A stretch of DNA of 64,000 bases from the NCBI GenBank assembly GCA_965153355.1, contig OZ231127.1, positions 4,154,001-4,218,000 on the forward strand, read 5' to 3'. Below the pieces are notes generated by a model, which saw only the letters and a list, made by a program, of their open reading frames with translations, was not told the origin of the DNA and searched no databases. Within the stretch, counting starts at the first letter, position 1. Each line of letters opens with the position of its first letter. The stretch comes from Flaccisagitta enflata (taxonomy: Eukaryota > Chaetognatha > Sagittoidea > Aphragmophora). Below, piece by piece: positions 24,480 to 36,630 of the stretch. The position numbers and the translations under genes were made by a program.

Positions 24480-24642
24480 GTGGCCAAAAATAGCCGAGAA
24501 ACGCGGTTTTTGCACAGGCGTAACGGACGGACCGACGGACGGACCGACGGACGGACGGACGGACGGACGGACGGATGGACGGACGGACCGACGGACGGAC
24601 AGACCCTCTTATAGAGATGCGTTCCTGACGGACGCATCTAAA
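24480..24642 (+). mobile_element. Family A relative with AGATGCG stem
   Basis: A GGAC/CGAC tract is followed by CTCTTATAGAGATGCGTTCC and TGACGGACGCATCTAAAAAG. Reading the other strand, AGATGCGT and ACGCATCT pair around a CCGTCAGGA loop. The left boundary is uncertain. Confidence 0.68.
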
Positions 24643-24679
24643 AAGATAGAGAAGAAAAAATGAAAAAGAGTGAATGAAA

Positions 24680-24886
24680 AAGTGACGCGGGGTCACAATA
24701 TCATTGCGGACGGGTGGGCAGGGGCATGCAACACCCATCCACACCCCCATGCCCACCATACATATAAAAAAAAACATCTAAAACCCTCATTTTTGCAATT
24801 TTTGATTCGTGTCCATGAACCGACAAACCGACGGATGGACCGATGGATAGACAAAACCTCTTATAGAGTTGCGTGTTCGCAACTAA
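24680..24886 (+). mobile_element. Family A relative with AGTTGCG stem
   Basis: Starts near AGTGACGCGGGGTCACA, with GCGGACGGGTGGGCAGGGGC. It ends in CCTCTTATAGAGTTGCGTGT and TCGCAACTAAAAA; the stem is AGTTGCG/CGCAACT. The counterpart in the inverted duplication is 53862-54058, and a third copy is 48016-48262. Confidence 0.78.
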
Positions 24887-24916
24887 AAAGAGTAAAGGTA
24901 GTGGATAAGGTAAGAG

Positions 24917-25124
24917 AATGAGGCCGAGAACACGGCTACCCTGGTCGCGTGCGGGTGTGCAGGGGCAGTGATAGAGAAGGTCACTGGGGCATTAGGGCAG
25001 GAGCACTGAGCTCCAAACGCTCGAGAGCACGGAAAAACTAAAATGGGGTCAGACCAACCAACCGACTGAGGGACTGACGGATGGATGGCCAGAGCGAGGT
25101 GTAGAGTCGCGTCGCACGCGACTA
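24917..25124 (+). mobile_element. Family A element
   Basis: GAGGCCGAGAACACGGCTAC, GTCGCGTGCGGGTGTGCAGG, GGCAGGAGCACTGAGC, then a short degenerate core and AGAGTCGCGTCGCACGCGAC. The counterpart is 53623-53829. Confidence 0.83.
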
Positions 25125-25249
25125 ATACACAGAAAAAAAGTTTACTATTGGGCTCTTTTATAGAAAGACACAAGAGGAATGAAAGATTAAAATAAGAGAA
25201 AGAAAAAAGAAAAGAAAGAAGAAAGAAAAGAAAGAAAAGAAAGTTCAGT

Positions 25250-25836
25250 AAAAGCGTTACATGGTCAGCGGTACCTGATACCTGGTTGCATGTTGAAACG
25301 GGCAGATTAAGAGGGCAAATGCCCTGGAGGGGCCGAATGACCCAGCGATTCCACATGTAACAATTTTCTCCGCTTGGAGAAGTTCGGTCTGGAGTGTAAT
25401 GGCAGATCTGATTGAGGCGCGTGAGAGGCTGGTTTAAGTGTCTGGAGTAGGCTTGATTTGGGGTCTGGAGGCCTTATTCTTGTAGCCTGAGTGCCCAATT
25501 AGTCTGGAAAAGCCTGACACGTGGGGTCTGAGGCCTGATTTGGATCTGAAAGGCCTAATTTAGGTCTGAGAAGCCTGATTCAGGTCTGGGAGGCCTGATT
25601 TGGGGGTCTGAGAGTGCCGACTTAGCCTGGGAGGCCTGATTTGAGTCTGAGCAGCTCCCTGACCTGGAGTCTGAGTAGCTCCTGACGGGGTCAGAGCGCT
25701 TGATTTGGGAGTCAGTGCGCCTGATTCGTGGTCTGAGAGCAGCTTTATTCGAGGCTTAAGCGATGGGGACGAGCCGGAAACCTAAAATTGCCCTAAGTGA
25801 ATCAGAGCAGGCCGCCGATCCTCCCGGGGCCATGCT
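25250..25836 (-). mobile_element. Family E2 element
   Basis: The tail is left (AAAGCGTTACATGGTCAGCG GTACC). The arm is CCCTGGAGGGGCCGAATGAC, and the core (about 25400-25760) has AGGCCTGATTTGGGTCTGAG-type units. The right arm is eroded (CCGATCCTCCCGGGGCCATG). Counterpart: 52924-53501. Confidence 0.78.
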
Positions 25837-25892
25837 CAAAAAGAAAAGAAAAGAAAAGAAAAGAAAAGAAAAGAAAGAAAGCAAAACAGGAA

Positions 25893-25986
<94 letters not shown>

Positions 25987-25987
25987 A

Positions 25988-26071
<84 letters not shown>

Positions 26072-26160
26072 GAAAAAGAGGGAAAGCGCGAAAGAAAGAA
26101 AAGAAAGAAAAGAAAAAAGAATGAAAAAAAGAAAGAAAAAAAGAAAGGAAAAGATAGAAA
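25837..26160. repeat. (GAAA)n microsatellite
   Basis: GAAA tetranucleotides and GAAAA pentamers. The counterpart 52590-52885 reads TTTC. Confidence 0.97.
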
Positions 26161-26289
26161 GAAAACACATATGACACATTGTCACAACCTCAAAAAAGAA
26201 AAGAAGCAACAAAGGTTTTGTCGTGAACTTCACTCAGTTCCTTCACCAGCTGTTGATTTAAAAAAGAAATGAACACAAATGTGGAGCAT

Positions 26290-26331
26290 GTGTGTGTATG
26301 TTTGAGTGTGTGTCTGTAGTGTGTGTGTGTG

Positions 26332-26370
<39 letters not shown>
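26290..26370. repeat. (TG)n microsatellite at duplication edge
   Basis: TG repeats end copy a of duplication 1. In copy b the matching (CA)n is about 385 bp. Confidence 0.93.
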
Positions 26371-26373
<3 letters not shown>

Positions 26374-26547
26374 CCTTTTCCTCCAACAACATACTGAAGC
26401 CGTCATTGATATTAGACCCCCCAGTTCTTAAATGACAGATATTTCCATCGCTATGGAAAAAGAACATGATTCATGAATATCATAGTATCATCACTTAATG
26501 ATTGCGATTAGTACTGATTCTCCCAACCAACTTTCTTGCCGCCACTG

Positions 26548-26585
<38 letters not shown>

Positions 26586-27266
26586 TGAGATAAGGATGAG
26601 CTGTCAAGATGGAATTGTCGTTTGGGCATGAAAAGAATTTTGAAAAGAATCCTTTCTCCAACCTTTCTCCAACCAATTTTTTAACCATTTTTTTTTGTTT
26701 TCCGTTCCTGTATCGCTTTGTCTTGTTCCATTTCCAGTTAGAGGTGAAATTGGAAAACAGCGTCAGTGGATTTTTCTTTAGCTTTGATTTCTTTTCAGTA
26801 AACAATCATTTGTGCTAGGGAAGTTGTGGGGAAGGTGAATCATCATTTTCATTTTCACTGCAACTGCTTCAATGGCCGTTACTGTAGCCGCTAACGCTAC
26901 TTCTACTGCCTCAGTATCTCCACAGGCTCCACTCTCACCTTTGCAATGGTGCGTTGCCAAATCAGGTCAAGACAGTCATGGACTGTCTTTTGTGATGTTT
27001 TTTTGTTTGCTCCTTATCTCTTTTTTTTTCTTTTTCTTTTTTGGCAAAAAATGTATTTGAATGGAGAACACATTAGAACAATCGATCAAAAGAGAAAACA
27101 AACCGAAACCACCGTTCAGCACATCCTCTCCAGGAGGCCTTTGCGCATGCCGCCTCCTCGGACGCCGCTTGTTCCATTTCGTGCAAGCTCCGTCATGATA
27201 ACGTGTGCTTGCAATTGTTGCCATATCAACATGGAGTGGACGATCCATCAAATCGGCTGCCTATTT
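26371..27266. other. No gene recognised
   Basis: Includes a 32-bp (GA)n at 26549-26582. The frame at 26872-27060 (plus strand) is Ala/Ser/Thr-rich at its start but ends in a poly-T tract and shows no known motif. Confidence 0.45.
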
Positions 27267-27267
27267 T

Positions 27268-27330
27268 TAGTCGCGTGCACGCGACTCTACAACCCGCTCT
27301 GTCCGTCTGTCGGTCGGTCTCTGACGCTTA
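27268..27330 (-). mobile_element. Family A hairpin-end fragment
   Basis: TAGTCGCGTGCACGCGACTC with CTACAACCCGCTCTGTCC and three GGTC units, then unrelated sequence. Confidence 0.75.
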
Positions 27331-27461
27331 GCTCGACAAATGACTAATCCAACAATTTTGAAGAAATTTGTCTACGCGCACTATGGTCGGGCTAATAGGT
27401 TTAGTGAATTTCTTCGATTTTAAACACAATATCAATTTCCATGAACATCTTACCGGGGGTA

Positions 27462-27755
27462 AATAAGTTGGGCGGCTTTGGATTTCTTTCCCGCCCTAGG
27501 CTTTGATTTCCTTCCCTGCCTAGTCAAAAAATTGTTTTTTTACCCCATAGAGTATGAATATAGTATAAATACTGTTAGAGTAGTTGTAGGAGTCAAATAC
27601 TATCTTTTGGAACAATCAAAAGTGTAAAATGTTCTAAAATTTTGTTTTTTCTTCTTTTTTTCATCCTTTGATTTTCTTACCCATCTCTAATACCCTCTAA
27701 TTTCATACCCCCCCCCACCGGAGGGGGGAATGCTCAACTTTGTACACGCCTTCAT
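27462..27755 (+). mobile_element. Diverged relative of the hAT-type MITE
   Basis: CGGGGGTAAATAAGTTGGGC at the left, GATTTCTTTCCCGCCCTAGG, then CCCCCCCCCACCGGAGGGGG and GCTCAACTTTGTACACGCC at the right. The layout matches 13675-13971, but no clear 8-bp duplication is visible. Confidence 0.6.
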
Positions 27756-28392
27756 CGTTCATATTTTCTTTTATACAGGATGTTTCACGCGTTTTGATGT
27801 ATTCTAAAACAACATATCTCTGCCTCTAGTACCTTCTTTTAAAGCGGTAAAATGAATATTATCTTGCTAATATGTATATGGATAAGCATTATGGGTTATA
27901 ACTACCAAAAAAATAATGCAAACATTGGTGATGTCTGAAAACTTCATCAAATTTCCGATCTAATGGCACAAACCACATTGTCCTAAGTTTATTCATCTAG
28001 AAATGACAAGCAAAACAAAGTTGCTACTTAGAGTAGAAAATGGCAATAAAATGCATATTAGAAGTTTGGAAATTGAGGAAGACAGCAGTCGAGGGAGAGT
28101 ATTGCTCTGGTGCACCACGCCGTGACAACGACGCATTCACCATGGCGTCAAGTTGTTTTCACGTTGGCCCAGAAACAGTAAAGACCTTAAACTGATTGAA
28201 TTGTTGTGAATGCAAATTAAGAAGCTGCAGAATTGATAAGTGCCACATCAAAGGCTGGGCTGAAAAGAAACGCTTTCAAGATGTGGGAGAACACCACGTC
28301 ATCTTGCCTTTAATTGCTTTGCAAAGGCATACCAAGACACATGAAAGCTGAAGTTAATGCCAAGGAAGGTCAAACAAAGTGGAAGTAGTTTT
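27756..28392. other. No gene recognised
   Basis: Mixed-composition sequence; TATACAGGATGTTTCACGCG at about 27773 could be an isolated transposon end. Confidence 0.45.
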
Positions 28393-29201
28393 TGGGCAGC
28401 GGCCCCGAAGGGGACGAAGTCCTGTAGAACACAGGGGGAATCTGTCTGTCCGTCCGTCCGTACGTCCGTCCCCCCCCCCCGCCCCATCCTCGGCTTCGTC
28501 TCCTTTGGGGCCCAAATCCAAACTGTATGGCCCAAATCCGAGCAAAATGGTCCAAATCCGCCCAAAATTGGCCAAATCCAGGCAAAATGGCCCAAGACCA
28601 GGTAAAATGGGCCTTATCTGGCTAGAAAACCTGAATTCTGGCCTGATTTCTATCATCTTGGCCCCTTAAACTTAGATTCTGGCTCCAAAAACCCACATCC
28701 AAGCCTTAGAGACCCAGATCCTCACCTTTGGGACCCAGATTCTGACCTCCAAGACCTAGGTGCTGGCCTAAAAGACCTAAATCCTAGCCTCAGAGGACCA
28801 AATCCTGACCTCAGAAACTGAAATCCTTGCCTCTGAGACCAAGAAATTGGTCTCTGAGACCCAGATTCTGGCCTCAGAGACCCAGATCCTGGCCTGCTCC
28901 TGCCTCAACTTAACCTACAAACTATACAAAAATGGCAAGGGTACCATTGTCCATATTCTGCCTTTTGTCAGTTCTCCTTGATATTCAATGAAAATTTGAA
29001 TAACAGGGCATCCTGGACAGAAGGAAGGCAAACAGGACGGACGGACGGACGAACGGATGGACAGACGGACAGATTCCCCCTGTGTTCTACAGGACTTTGT
29101 CCCCTTCGGGGCCGCTGCCCTGCTCCCTCTCAACCCTCATCACTTCCTACTCAAGCAGGGCACGGGTACCGCTGACCACTTACTGCCATTGGGCTGCTAT
29201 T
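28393..29201 (+). mobile_element. Family E element, full length
   Basis: TTTTT flank, GGGCAGCGGCCCCGAAGGGG, ACGAAGTCCTGTAGAACACA, a CCGT tract, and a core of about 480 bp with GGCCCAAATCCGAGCAAAAT-type then GACCCAGATCCTGGCCTC-type units (about 20 bp). A GGAC tract, the mirrored arm and the tail (CCCTGCTCC..AGCAGGGCACG, GGTACCGCTGACCACTTACT) end near GGGCTGC. Confidence 0.84.
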
Positions 29202-29669
29202 TATAAATGTTAAATGCATCATTTGATAGAAAATTGAACTTTATGGTATCTTGTCCATATCCTTTTTAGCAAGATAGTAAAACCAGGCTCTTTAGCTAAT
29301 GATAACAGATTTTTAGTGATTTTGTGTCATGCAAAAATTTTATGAAAAAATGACAATCACTTTGAAATCACATATAGACCATACGGTTGCTTCAAAAATT
29401 GTCGCAATATCATGAGATTTTACACGTGAAATCTGCAGATCATGATCTTTCTAGAGCTTTTTTCAGAAGTTAAAAAAGCTACTTGAAGCAGGGAGATGTT
29501 ATTTCAGAATACATCAAAATGCGTCACCATGTAAGCAACAAAAGGCGACAGATGTTTGATTATTTATGTGTTCTGTACCTCTACTATCTGCCTTGGTCCA
29601 TTGCATCGCAATTGTTACAATCAAACTGTCTGTTTAACTCAGAGGATTTAAACGACACATTTATTTTTC
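29202..29669. other. No gene recognised
   Basis: AT-rich sequence; no motif seen. Confidence 0.45.
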
Positions 29670-29852
29670 AGTCGCGTGCTACGTGACTCTAGACCCCGCC
29701 ATGTCGGTCCGTCGGTCGGTTGGTCGGTCGGTCCCCTTTTTACTATTTTGGCGTTTTTGAGCGTTTTGAGCCTACTGCTCCTGCCCAAATGCTTTGGTGA
29801 CCTTCTCCAGCACTGCTCCTGCGAATAGGGTAGCCGTGTATCCGGCCTTGTT
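29670..29852 (-). mobile_element. Family A element, complete copy
   Basis: AGTCGCGTGCTACGTGACTC hairpin (one mismatch), CTAGACCCCGCCATGTCGGT, GGTC tract, CTACTGCTCCTGCCCAAATG, and the end GCCGTGTATCCGGCCTTGTT. Confidence 0.86.
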
Positions 29853-30079
29853 ACCTTGTTCTTTGTCATTACCAACATGTACTTTTTTGATGAGGATCAA
29901 TGAGAGGAAATACTCATTTTGCACTGCCATGTCTGCTTAACAACGTGTCACGTGATTGATCTAGATCATGTATCCAATCCAGTCTAATTTGGAAAGAGAT
30001 AAAAATAATAAAGATGTTATGTTATGTAAATACATATGATATATATATAGAAGTAGAAATTAGAAAAGAAATATTTCAC

Positions 30080-30081
<2 letters not shown>

Positions 30082-30170
<89 letters not shown>

Positions 30171-30262
30171 TTCTTCTCTGAGCCACCATTCAATGATTTT
30201 GACAACCCCAGTTGTTGCATCGGCTTCTCCGCTAAGACGACCATGGCACTTGAGACAGCTAC

Positions 30263-30346
<84 letters not shown>
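30082..30346. repeat. (CA)n and (TG)n microsatellites facing each other
   Basis: CA at 30082-30168 and TG at 30264-30346 are separated by 95 bp of unique sequence, a self-complementary pair. Confidence 0.96.
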
Positions 30347-30349
<3 letters not shown>

Positions 30350-32036
30350 GGGGGGGGTGGTAAAGATGTATATTCAATGAAATATACAATCATGAAGGCA
30401 AGAAGAAAAACTGTAGTATGCCGGATTATTTGATTGCAATACAGGTCGTCATTATCTAAATACCATGTGTGTGAATGGATGTCTGCTTGTGTTTTTGTCT
30501 ATATCTTGTTTTGTTGCTCTGTTGGTCCGTATCTCTGTTGGTTGGTCCGTCTGTCACATTTATAAGTTTTTTACTTTTTTGTGTATTCTAAGGTCAAGTA
30601 GGTTCTTTCTTGGGTTAAATTGGTGATTTTTAGTGGAAAAGTATTGGGTATTTGGTGTTGGATCATATCGAAATTGTATCGGTATAGTACAATATTTTGT
30701 TCTGTTTTGATTCCATTACTTTTAATTCCTTCAACTTCTGTATTTCGACATAATCAAATATCACACTTGATTTCTAGTTGAGTTTTTCTAAATTGGGCCT
30801 CAAAAGTTTTTGCATAGCAGATGGTTTTGACAAAGCTGTGCAAATTTTGGTACAGATGAATAAGTCTTTTGTTCCTGTTTAGGGGTAGGGTTAGGGTTAG
30901 GGATGGGGTTGGGGGTGGTTTTAAGGTTAGGGTTAGGGCTAGCATTGGAGTTAGGTGAGGGCTGGGTTTTTTTGCATCACAACCCAAATATGCTCAAATT
31001 GAAGCTTCGCCCTAGCGTTAAAACCCGGAAAAAAGATTTGAATCGTTTTTTTGAAAAACTTCAAATTCTTTATACCATGCGTATAAAAAAAAAAAAAATA
31101 ATAAATAAAAAGATGCACCTTTTTTTCATTGATAAACCAGGTACAAATAATAATTCAAATTCTTTTTAACTAACACATTTTTGAAGAATTTCGAAAAATC
31201 TTTCGATCTAGACCAATCCTAAGTCTTTATCTCAAACAGTTCAGGAGCTACAGCCTTCCAAAAAGAAGCTCTATTTTGCTCAAATGCAGTTTTTATACAG
31301 GGATTGTGAAACTGAAAAGGCAAAGTTTTCACTCAAATTAATGCTTTTTCAAAAAAAAAAAAAAAAAAAAAACAGAAATACCAGATTGAAACCTTTTGAA
31401 AGTGTTTTCAAAGGGCTTTCCAATGGTCTGGAATTTTGTTAGGTTTTCTTTAAAAATTTTGCTACAATAAGCCGTTCAAAAGTGTGTCTTTCTTAGTGAT
31501 ACGCGTGGTATTGATTTCATTAGACCAACAATATATGCACTAAAAATTTCTCGGGGTTTTGTCTTGGAAGACAACTTGATATGGCATTCATCATAGTCGC
31601 CTAAAAGGATCAAATTGATGTTAATATAATTCAGCTACCTCGCTTACCTATCTTTTTTTCCAGTCAGCGATAGTCGCCATTGGTGGTATATATCTTGTAC
31701 TTTTGTTTATTAACCCAGCCTCTCAAAATTGTCGGCCAAAATCGCGGCATGTCGCAAAACAAACGTAAAAAAACAATTGAACAACAAATTCTTGGATCTC
31801 TTCATTATAGAGTCATCATGCAGAAAGAAAGGAAAAGGGATCGAACTGTAGAGGTTGTTCATGGATGGATGAGAAGCAGGAAAAGAAAGATCGCATCTCT
31901 CCAATGTCTAATCTCGATTCTCGCAATTGGGTCTGAGAAAATCATGCATTCATGCATTGATTCTTAAACTTCAAAACCTCATGGCTTCTGGGTTCTGAGC
32001 CCTGAATCGAATTCGATATAAATCAATGTCGCATTT
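30347..32036. other. No gene recognised; short telomere-like tract inside
   Basis: AT-rich sequence with scattered short frames (for example 31680-31967, plus strand) lacking recognisable motifs. A purely A stretch of 21 lies at 31351-31371. Confidence 0.45.
30880..30948. repeat. Short interstitial TTAGGG-like tract
   Basis: GGGGTAGGGTTAGGGTTAGG, then degenerate GGTTGGGGG and a second GGTTAGGGTTAGGGCTAG. Only about four good TTAGGG units; consistent with the metazoan telomere repeat but too short to be a telomere. Confidence 0.65.
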
Positions 32037-32176
32037 TAAGTTGCGAGCCTCACTCTATAAGCCACGTTTTGGTCCATCTGTCAGTCGCTCTGTCGGTCCG
32101 TTGGTCACGCTTGTCAATTTACCGCGTCCTGTCAAAGTGATTAAGTAGCCCCTGCCCAGTGCCCACCCATCCACGA
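32037..32176 (-). mobile_element. Degenerate AGTTGCG-type family A relic
   Basis: AAGTTGCGAGCCTCACTCTA, TAAGCCACGTTTTGGTCCAT, GGTC-like units, and GCCCCTGCCCAGTGCCCACC with CATCCACGAC. Confidence 0.55.
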
Positions 32177-32199
32177 CTAAGGTTGTAGAATTGTATCGT

Positions 32200-32204
32200 C
32201 GTCG

Positions 32205-32292
<88 letters not shown>

Positions 32293-32300
32293 CATCATTA
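32200..32300. repeat. (CAT)n microsatellite
   Basis: CAT triplets with one CAC interruption; poly-Met on the opposite strand is an artefact. Confidence 0.97.
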
Positions 32301-32558
32301 TCCCATGAACCAATTCTTCTCCCAGTTCTTCCAGTTCATGTTTCAGCTTTCAAAATCAAAAAGTTAAAATTGAAACGACAAACCAAAAGATTAGTCAATG
32401 AGGGTTCACAAGGCCCTCTTCCATTCCATTTAGTTTATATGACGTATAATTCACACATGAAGCGTAGCACAAATGAACAAAATAACAACACGACAAAATA
32501 AAACCAGATGTCAGAGTATGAATATATGACACAAAGTCAACCAGGCATCAATAATACA

Positions 32559-32725
32559 AACAAGGCCGGATACACGGCCAATACCAGTTGTGGACGGGTG
32601 GGCAGGAGCGAAAATGCCCGTTTTCACACTTTCCAACTCGATCACCATGACGGCCGGACCGACGGACCGACGGACCGACGGACGGACGGACAAAGCCTCT
32701 TATAGAGTTGCGTGTCCGCAACTAA
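32559..32725 (+). mobile_element. Family A element, AGTTGCG stem subtype
   Basis: AACAAGGCCGGATACACGGC start, GTTGTGGACGGGTGGGCAGG, a GGAC/CGAC core, and CCTCTTATAGAGTTGCGTGT with CCGCAACTAAAAA. It links the common start with the AGTTGCG/CGCAACT stem, which shows the two subfamilies are one family. Confidence 0.84.
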
Positions 32726-33021
32726 AAAGATACACAACGGAGCAATTCAGCCGTTTGGGTATAGTGAGGGATATTGTTCCACTTGTCATGCTGATGTACT
32801 GTAGTTTTGAAGCACTCTAGTACTATCTTGGGTTTGTTTGAAACTTGTGGCGCACGCGGCTCTGTTCTCTCTCGATCCCATTATTCTTTTCCGCAATTTT
32901 ATTCTGATTCTCATATTTGAAATAAAACTTGAAATTTGTGAGCAGGAAATGAGAAGATTTAGGAAAAAAAAACTCTTTGGTGAAATTAAAAGTCAATGAC
33001 TTAACTCTCTCTATCGGAAAA

Positions 33022-33481
<460 letters not shown>

Positions 33482-33660
33482 GAAGCTATGATGAGGAAGC
33501 ACCGAAAATGAAATGCGAAACCCACTGGGAAAACAAGGCTGGAAAACAACTCAGCTCAAACGCACCCTAAAGAATCGGTGAATATTTTCTTGAAAACAGA
33601 CAGACAGACAGACCGACATAGAAAACTGACAAATGGGTTGAGAGACAGACAAACCAGCCA

Positions 33661-33699
33661 GAAAGAAAGAAGGAAAGAAAGAGAGAAAGAAAGAAAGAT

Positions 33700-33778
<79 letters not shown>

Positions 33779-33790
33779 AAAGAGAAGGAT

Positions 33791-33829
<39 letters not shown>

Positions 33830-33830
33830 A
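33661..33830. repeat. (GAAA)n microsatellite
   Basis: GAAA tetranucleotides, directly adjoining a subfamily B element. Confidence 0.97.
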
Positions 33831-33960
33831 AACAAAGCCAAGTAGGTCAATAAGGTGCGACGTGTGGATCATCGAACAAATGCGTCACCCGACCGATCAA
33901 CCAACCAAGAGACCGACCAGCGGACACAGCCAGTTATAGAGGAGCTTTGTTGCACCTAAA
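33831..33960 (+). mobile_element. Subfamily B element
   Basis: AACAAAGCCAAGTAGGTCAA, AAGGTGCGACGTGTGGATCA, a GACC/AACC core, then CACAGCCAGTTATAGAGGAG and CTTTGTTGCACCTAAAAA. The stem AGGTGC/GCTCCT has one mismatch. Confidence 0.8.
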
Positions 33961-33961
33961 A

Positions 33962-34143
33962 ATAAGGAAAGAAAGAAAGGAAGAGAGAATGAGAAAAAGA
34001 AAAAAAAAAGAAAGAAAGAAAAAAAGAAAAAAGAAATAAGGAAAAAAAAAAAAAGAAAAAAGAAAAAAGAAAAATGAAAAAAAGAAAGAAAGAAGTCATT
34101 TCATCATTTTGTATCAAAGCAAATAAAAAAAAATCAAGAATGA

Positions 34144-34179
<36 letters not shown>

Positions 34180-34274
34180 AGGAGGCAAGAAAGAAAGAGA
34201 GAAAGAAAGAAAGAAAAAAGAAAGAAAGAAAGAAAGAAAGAAAGAGTAAAGAAAAAAGAAAGGACGAAAAAAAA

Positions 34275-34346
<72 letters not shown>

Positions 34347-34365
34347 GAGCAGGAGAGAAAGAAAT
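33962..34365. repeat. (GAAA)n and A-rich purine tract
   Basis: Irregular GAAA/AAAAG at 33962-34080, then regular GAAA at 34141-34345. Confidence 0.95.
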
Positions 34366-34425
34366 TAAATAAATGAATTTTGTGAAGGAGCTAAGGGCAA
34401 GAAAGATAGAAAAAGTGATAGAGAG

Positions 34426-34692
34426 CTAAGAATGAGACAGATAGAGACAGAGACAGAGAGCTAACTACGAGAAAGGGAGACAGAGACAGAGAGCTAACTA
34501 CGAGAAAGAGAGACAGAGACAGAGAGCTAACTACGAGAAAGGGAGACAGAGACAGAGAGCTAACTACGAGAAAGAGAGACAGAGACAGAGAGCTAACTAC
34601 GAGAAAGAGAGACAGAGACAGAGAGCTAACTACGAGAAAGGGAGACAGAGACAGAGAGCTAACTACGAGAAAGGGAGACAGAGACAGAGAGC
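34426..34692. repeat. 33-bp minisatellite
   Basis: About eight units of AGAGAGCTAACTACGAGAAA plus GGGAGACAGAGAC (33 bp; landmarks at 34461, 34494 and onward). Open on the minus strand as an 11-residue Ser/Leu repeat because 33 is a multiple of three; no sign it is translated. Confidence 0.9.
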
Positions 34693-34767
34693 GTAGGCGA
34701 CAACGGAAGGGATTTAAAGAAAAACAAAACAATGAAATCTAAACAGAATAGAATATGAACATAACTC

Positions 34768-34802
<35 letters not shown>

Positions 34803-35040
34803 AAATAGCCGCGTGTGGGTGGGCAGGGGGCCCAGGGGCAGGGGCAGGAATACAGTGGGAGGGGGAATGCAGAGTCAATGCAGGGACAGGTCGATTTCGT
34901 GTCATCCAAAATTAGACGTCATCTACCTTCCTACGGACACATCCTCTTAAAGAGTCGTTTCGCAAGTGACCAGAAATAGTATCCGAGAAAAAGCTCCAAA
35001 AGTCAACGCTCAGAATGAAATGAAATTGGTCGTGCTCGTG

Positions 35041-35165
<125 letters not shown>

Positions 35166-35264
35166 ATGGATGTAGGGGAGCTCCGAAAATCGCCTCGTCC
35201 ACTTACCATTTCATGACCAAGTCAGGATCAAGACCGACTTATGCAAAAAGTGAAAAGTGTAAAA

Positions 35265-35482
35265 AACAAGGCCGGATACACGGCTACCCCAGTCGCGTGC
35301 GGGTGGGCAGGGGCCATATTTGAGGTCACTTGATCATTTGGGCAGGAGCTGTGAGGCCAAAGACCACAAAAACCCAAAAAAAGTAAAGTGTGACGGACGG
35401 ACCGACGGACGAACTGACGGACGGACCGACGGATGGACAGACCGACAAAGCGGGGTGTAGAGTCGCGTAGCACGCGACTAAA
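35265..35482 (+). mobile_element. Family A element, absent from copy b
   Basis: AACAAGGCCGGATACACGGC to AGTCGCGTAGCACGCGACTA with a GGAC/CGAC core of about 60 bp. In copy b (near 57067) the whole stretch 35188-35508 is missing, so the difference is larger than the element and may be a deletion in copy b. Confidence 0.86.
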
Positions 35483-35687
35483 AATTGTTTTTTAAGATTA
35501 TTGCATCATTCATGAATAATAAACTTTTATCTTAAGGGTTTTTTGTAACATTTCAAGCAAACTCCGTTGAATTCTTCTCTTTTTAAACTGTTTTGCCAAG
35601 AAATTCTTAATTCAAGACCAACTTGCTCTTCAAGCCCGACTTTTACCACGTCCATGGACGTGGTGGACGTGGCGTCCCCTACATCCA

Positions 35688-35689
<2 letters not shown>

Positions 35690-35784
<95 letters not shown>
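35690..35784. repeat. (TG)n microsatellite
   Basis: About 95 bp of TG; counterpart 57244-57427 is about twice as long with GAGTG interruptions. Confidence 0.98.
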
Positions 35785-35786
<2 letters not shown>

Positions 35787-35904
35787 AGGGGGGTTGGAGG
35801 GGATGTACATCCCTGCCTACCCAATATTATAATATATTGTAACCCCGCATTACTTGTTAGTACTCTCTGAACCATTTTTTAGTCCGAAATATATCTAAAA
35901 TTGC

Positions 35905-35972
35905 GAGCGGTTTTCGCATTACTGCTCCTGCCCAACCGTGCGCGACTGGATTGCCGTGTATCCGGCCTTGTT
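35905..35972 (-). mobile_element. Family A distal fragment
   Basis: GCGGTTTTCGCATTACTGCT, CCTGCCCAACCGTGCGCGAC, then GCCGTGTATCCGGCCTTGTT. Hairpin and core are missing. In copy b the TTTT of this fragment holds a further family A insertion (57537-57923). Confidence 0.78.
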
Positions 35973-36318
35973 GTTCGGTCGGGGAAATCTGTTTTTTTCA
36001 TTTTGCGCAATTTTTATCCATCGAATCCTAAGATTTCGTTGTAACTTTGTACCTTTCTCAATATTTCTTTCTTATTCTGTTTTTCTTTCTCTCTTTCTTT
36101 GGTTCTTTTTTTTCTTTATTTATTTATTCATTTTCTTTTTGTCTTTCTGTCTGACTCTCTTTCTCTGTCCCTCACTCTCTCTGTTGAAGTATCACGTCAA
36201 TATTTAGCCGTTAGCCGCTCGAGCCCTACCACAGCGCAGGTGAATCTGCTTGTTCCCGGTAGGTAAGTTACTATACAACTTGAGGTCATTCAGCCTTGAT
36301 GATACTATGGGTGGTTTT

Positions 36319-36443
36319 TAGTCGCGGACACGCAACTCTAGAACTTGCCGTGTCGGTCGGTCTGTTGGTCGGTCACATCACATTTCTCTTTTCCGCTCCT
36401 GCCCACCCGTCCACGATTGGGGAAGAGTGTATACGGCCTTGTT
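36319..36443 (-). mobile_element. Short family A element
   Basis: TAGTCGCGGACACGCAACTC, CTAGAACTTGCCGTGTCGGT, four GGTC/GTTG units, GCTCCTGCCCACCCGTCCAC, and the end ATACGGCCTTGTT. Shared with copy b (58421-58545), where the stem AGTCGCG/CGCGACT is intact; here one G-to-A change gives CGCAACT. Confidence 0.85.
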
Positions 36444-36630
36444 AAGATCAAAGTAACTGTCAAATTCTTACCTTAACGATTCAACACCCCTCTCATGATT
36501 TATTCGACAATATGCAAATGATATTGAAGGTAAATCAATAGACAAGGCAAAACCCAGTTCAGGTTGTTGCACAACTAAAAACATATGGTAGGAAATATCT
36601 CTGGTTATGCTGTCCCAGTGGAATCGATTA

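Noticed and set aside
26872-27060. Ala/Ser/Thr-rich short frame
   Set aside because: No motif, ends in a poly-T tract and is not repeated or conserved elsewhere.
30880-30948. True telomere or chromosome end
   Set aside because: Only a handful of TTAGGG units, with non-repeat sequence on both sides.
34391-34732. 11-residue repeat protein (SLSLSPFLVVS)
   Set aside because: A 33-bp minisatellite that happens to be a multiple of three; no start context, no homology, purine-tract origin.
36230-36275. Exon with splice donor (CCCGGTAGGTAAGTTAC), conserved at 58330-58375
   Set aside because: The donor-like match is good, but conservation is explained by the duplication and there is no supporting frame or acceptor.
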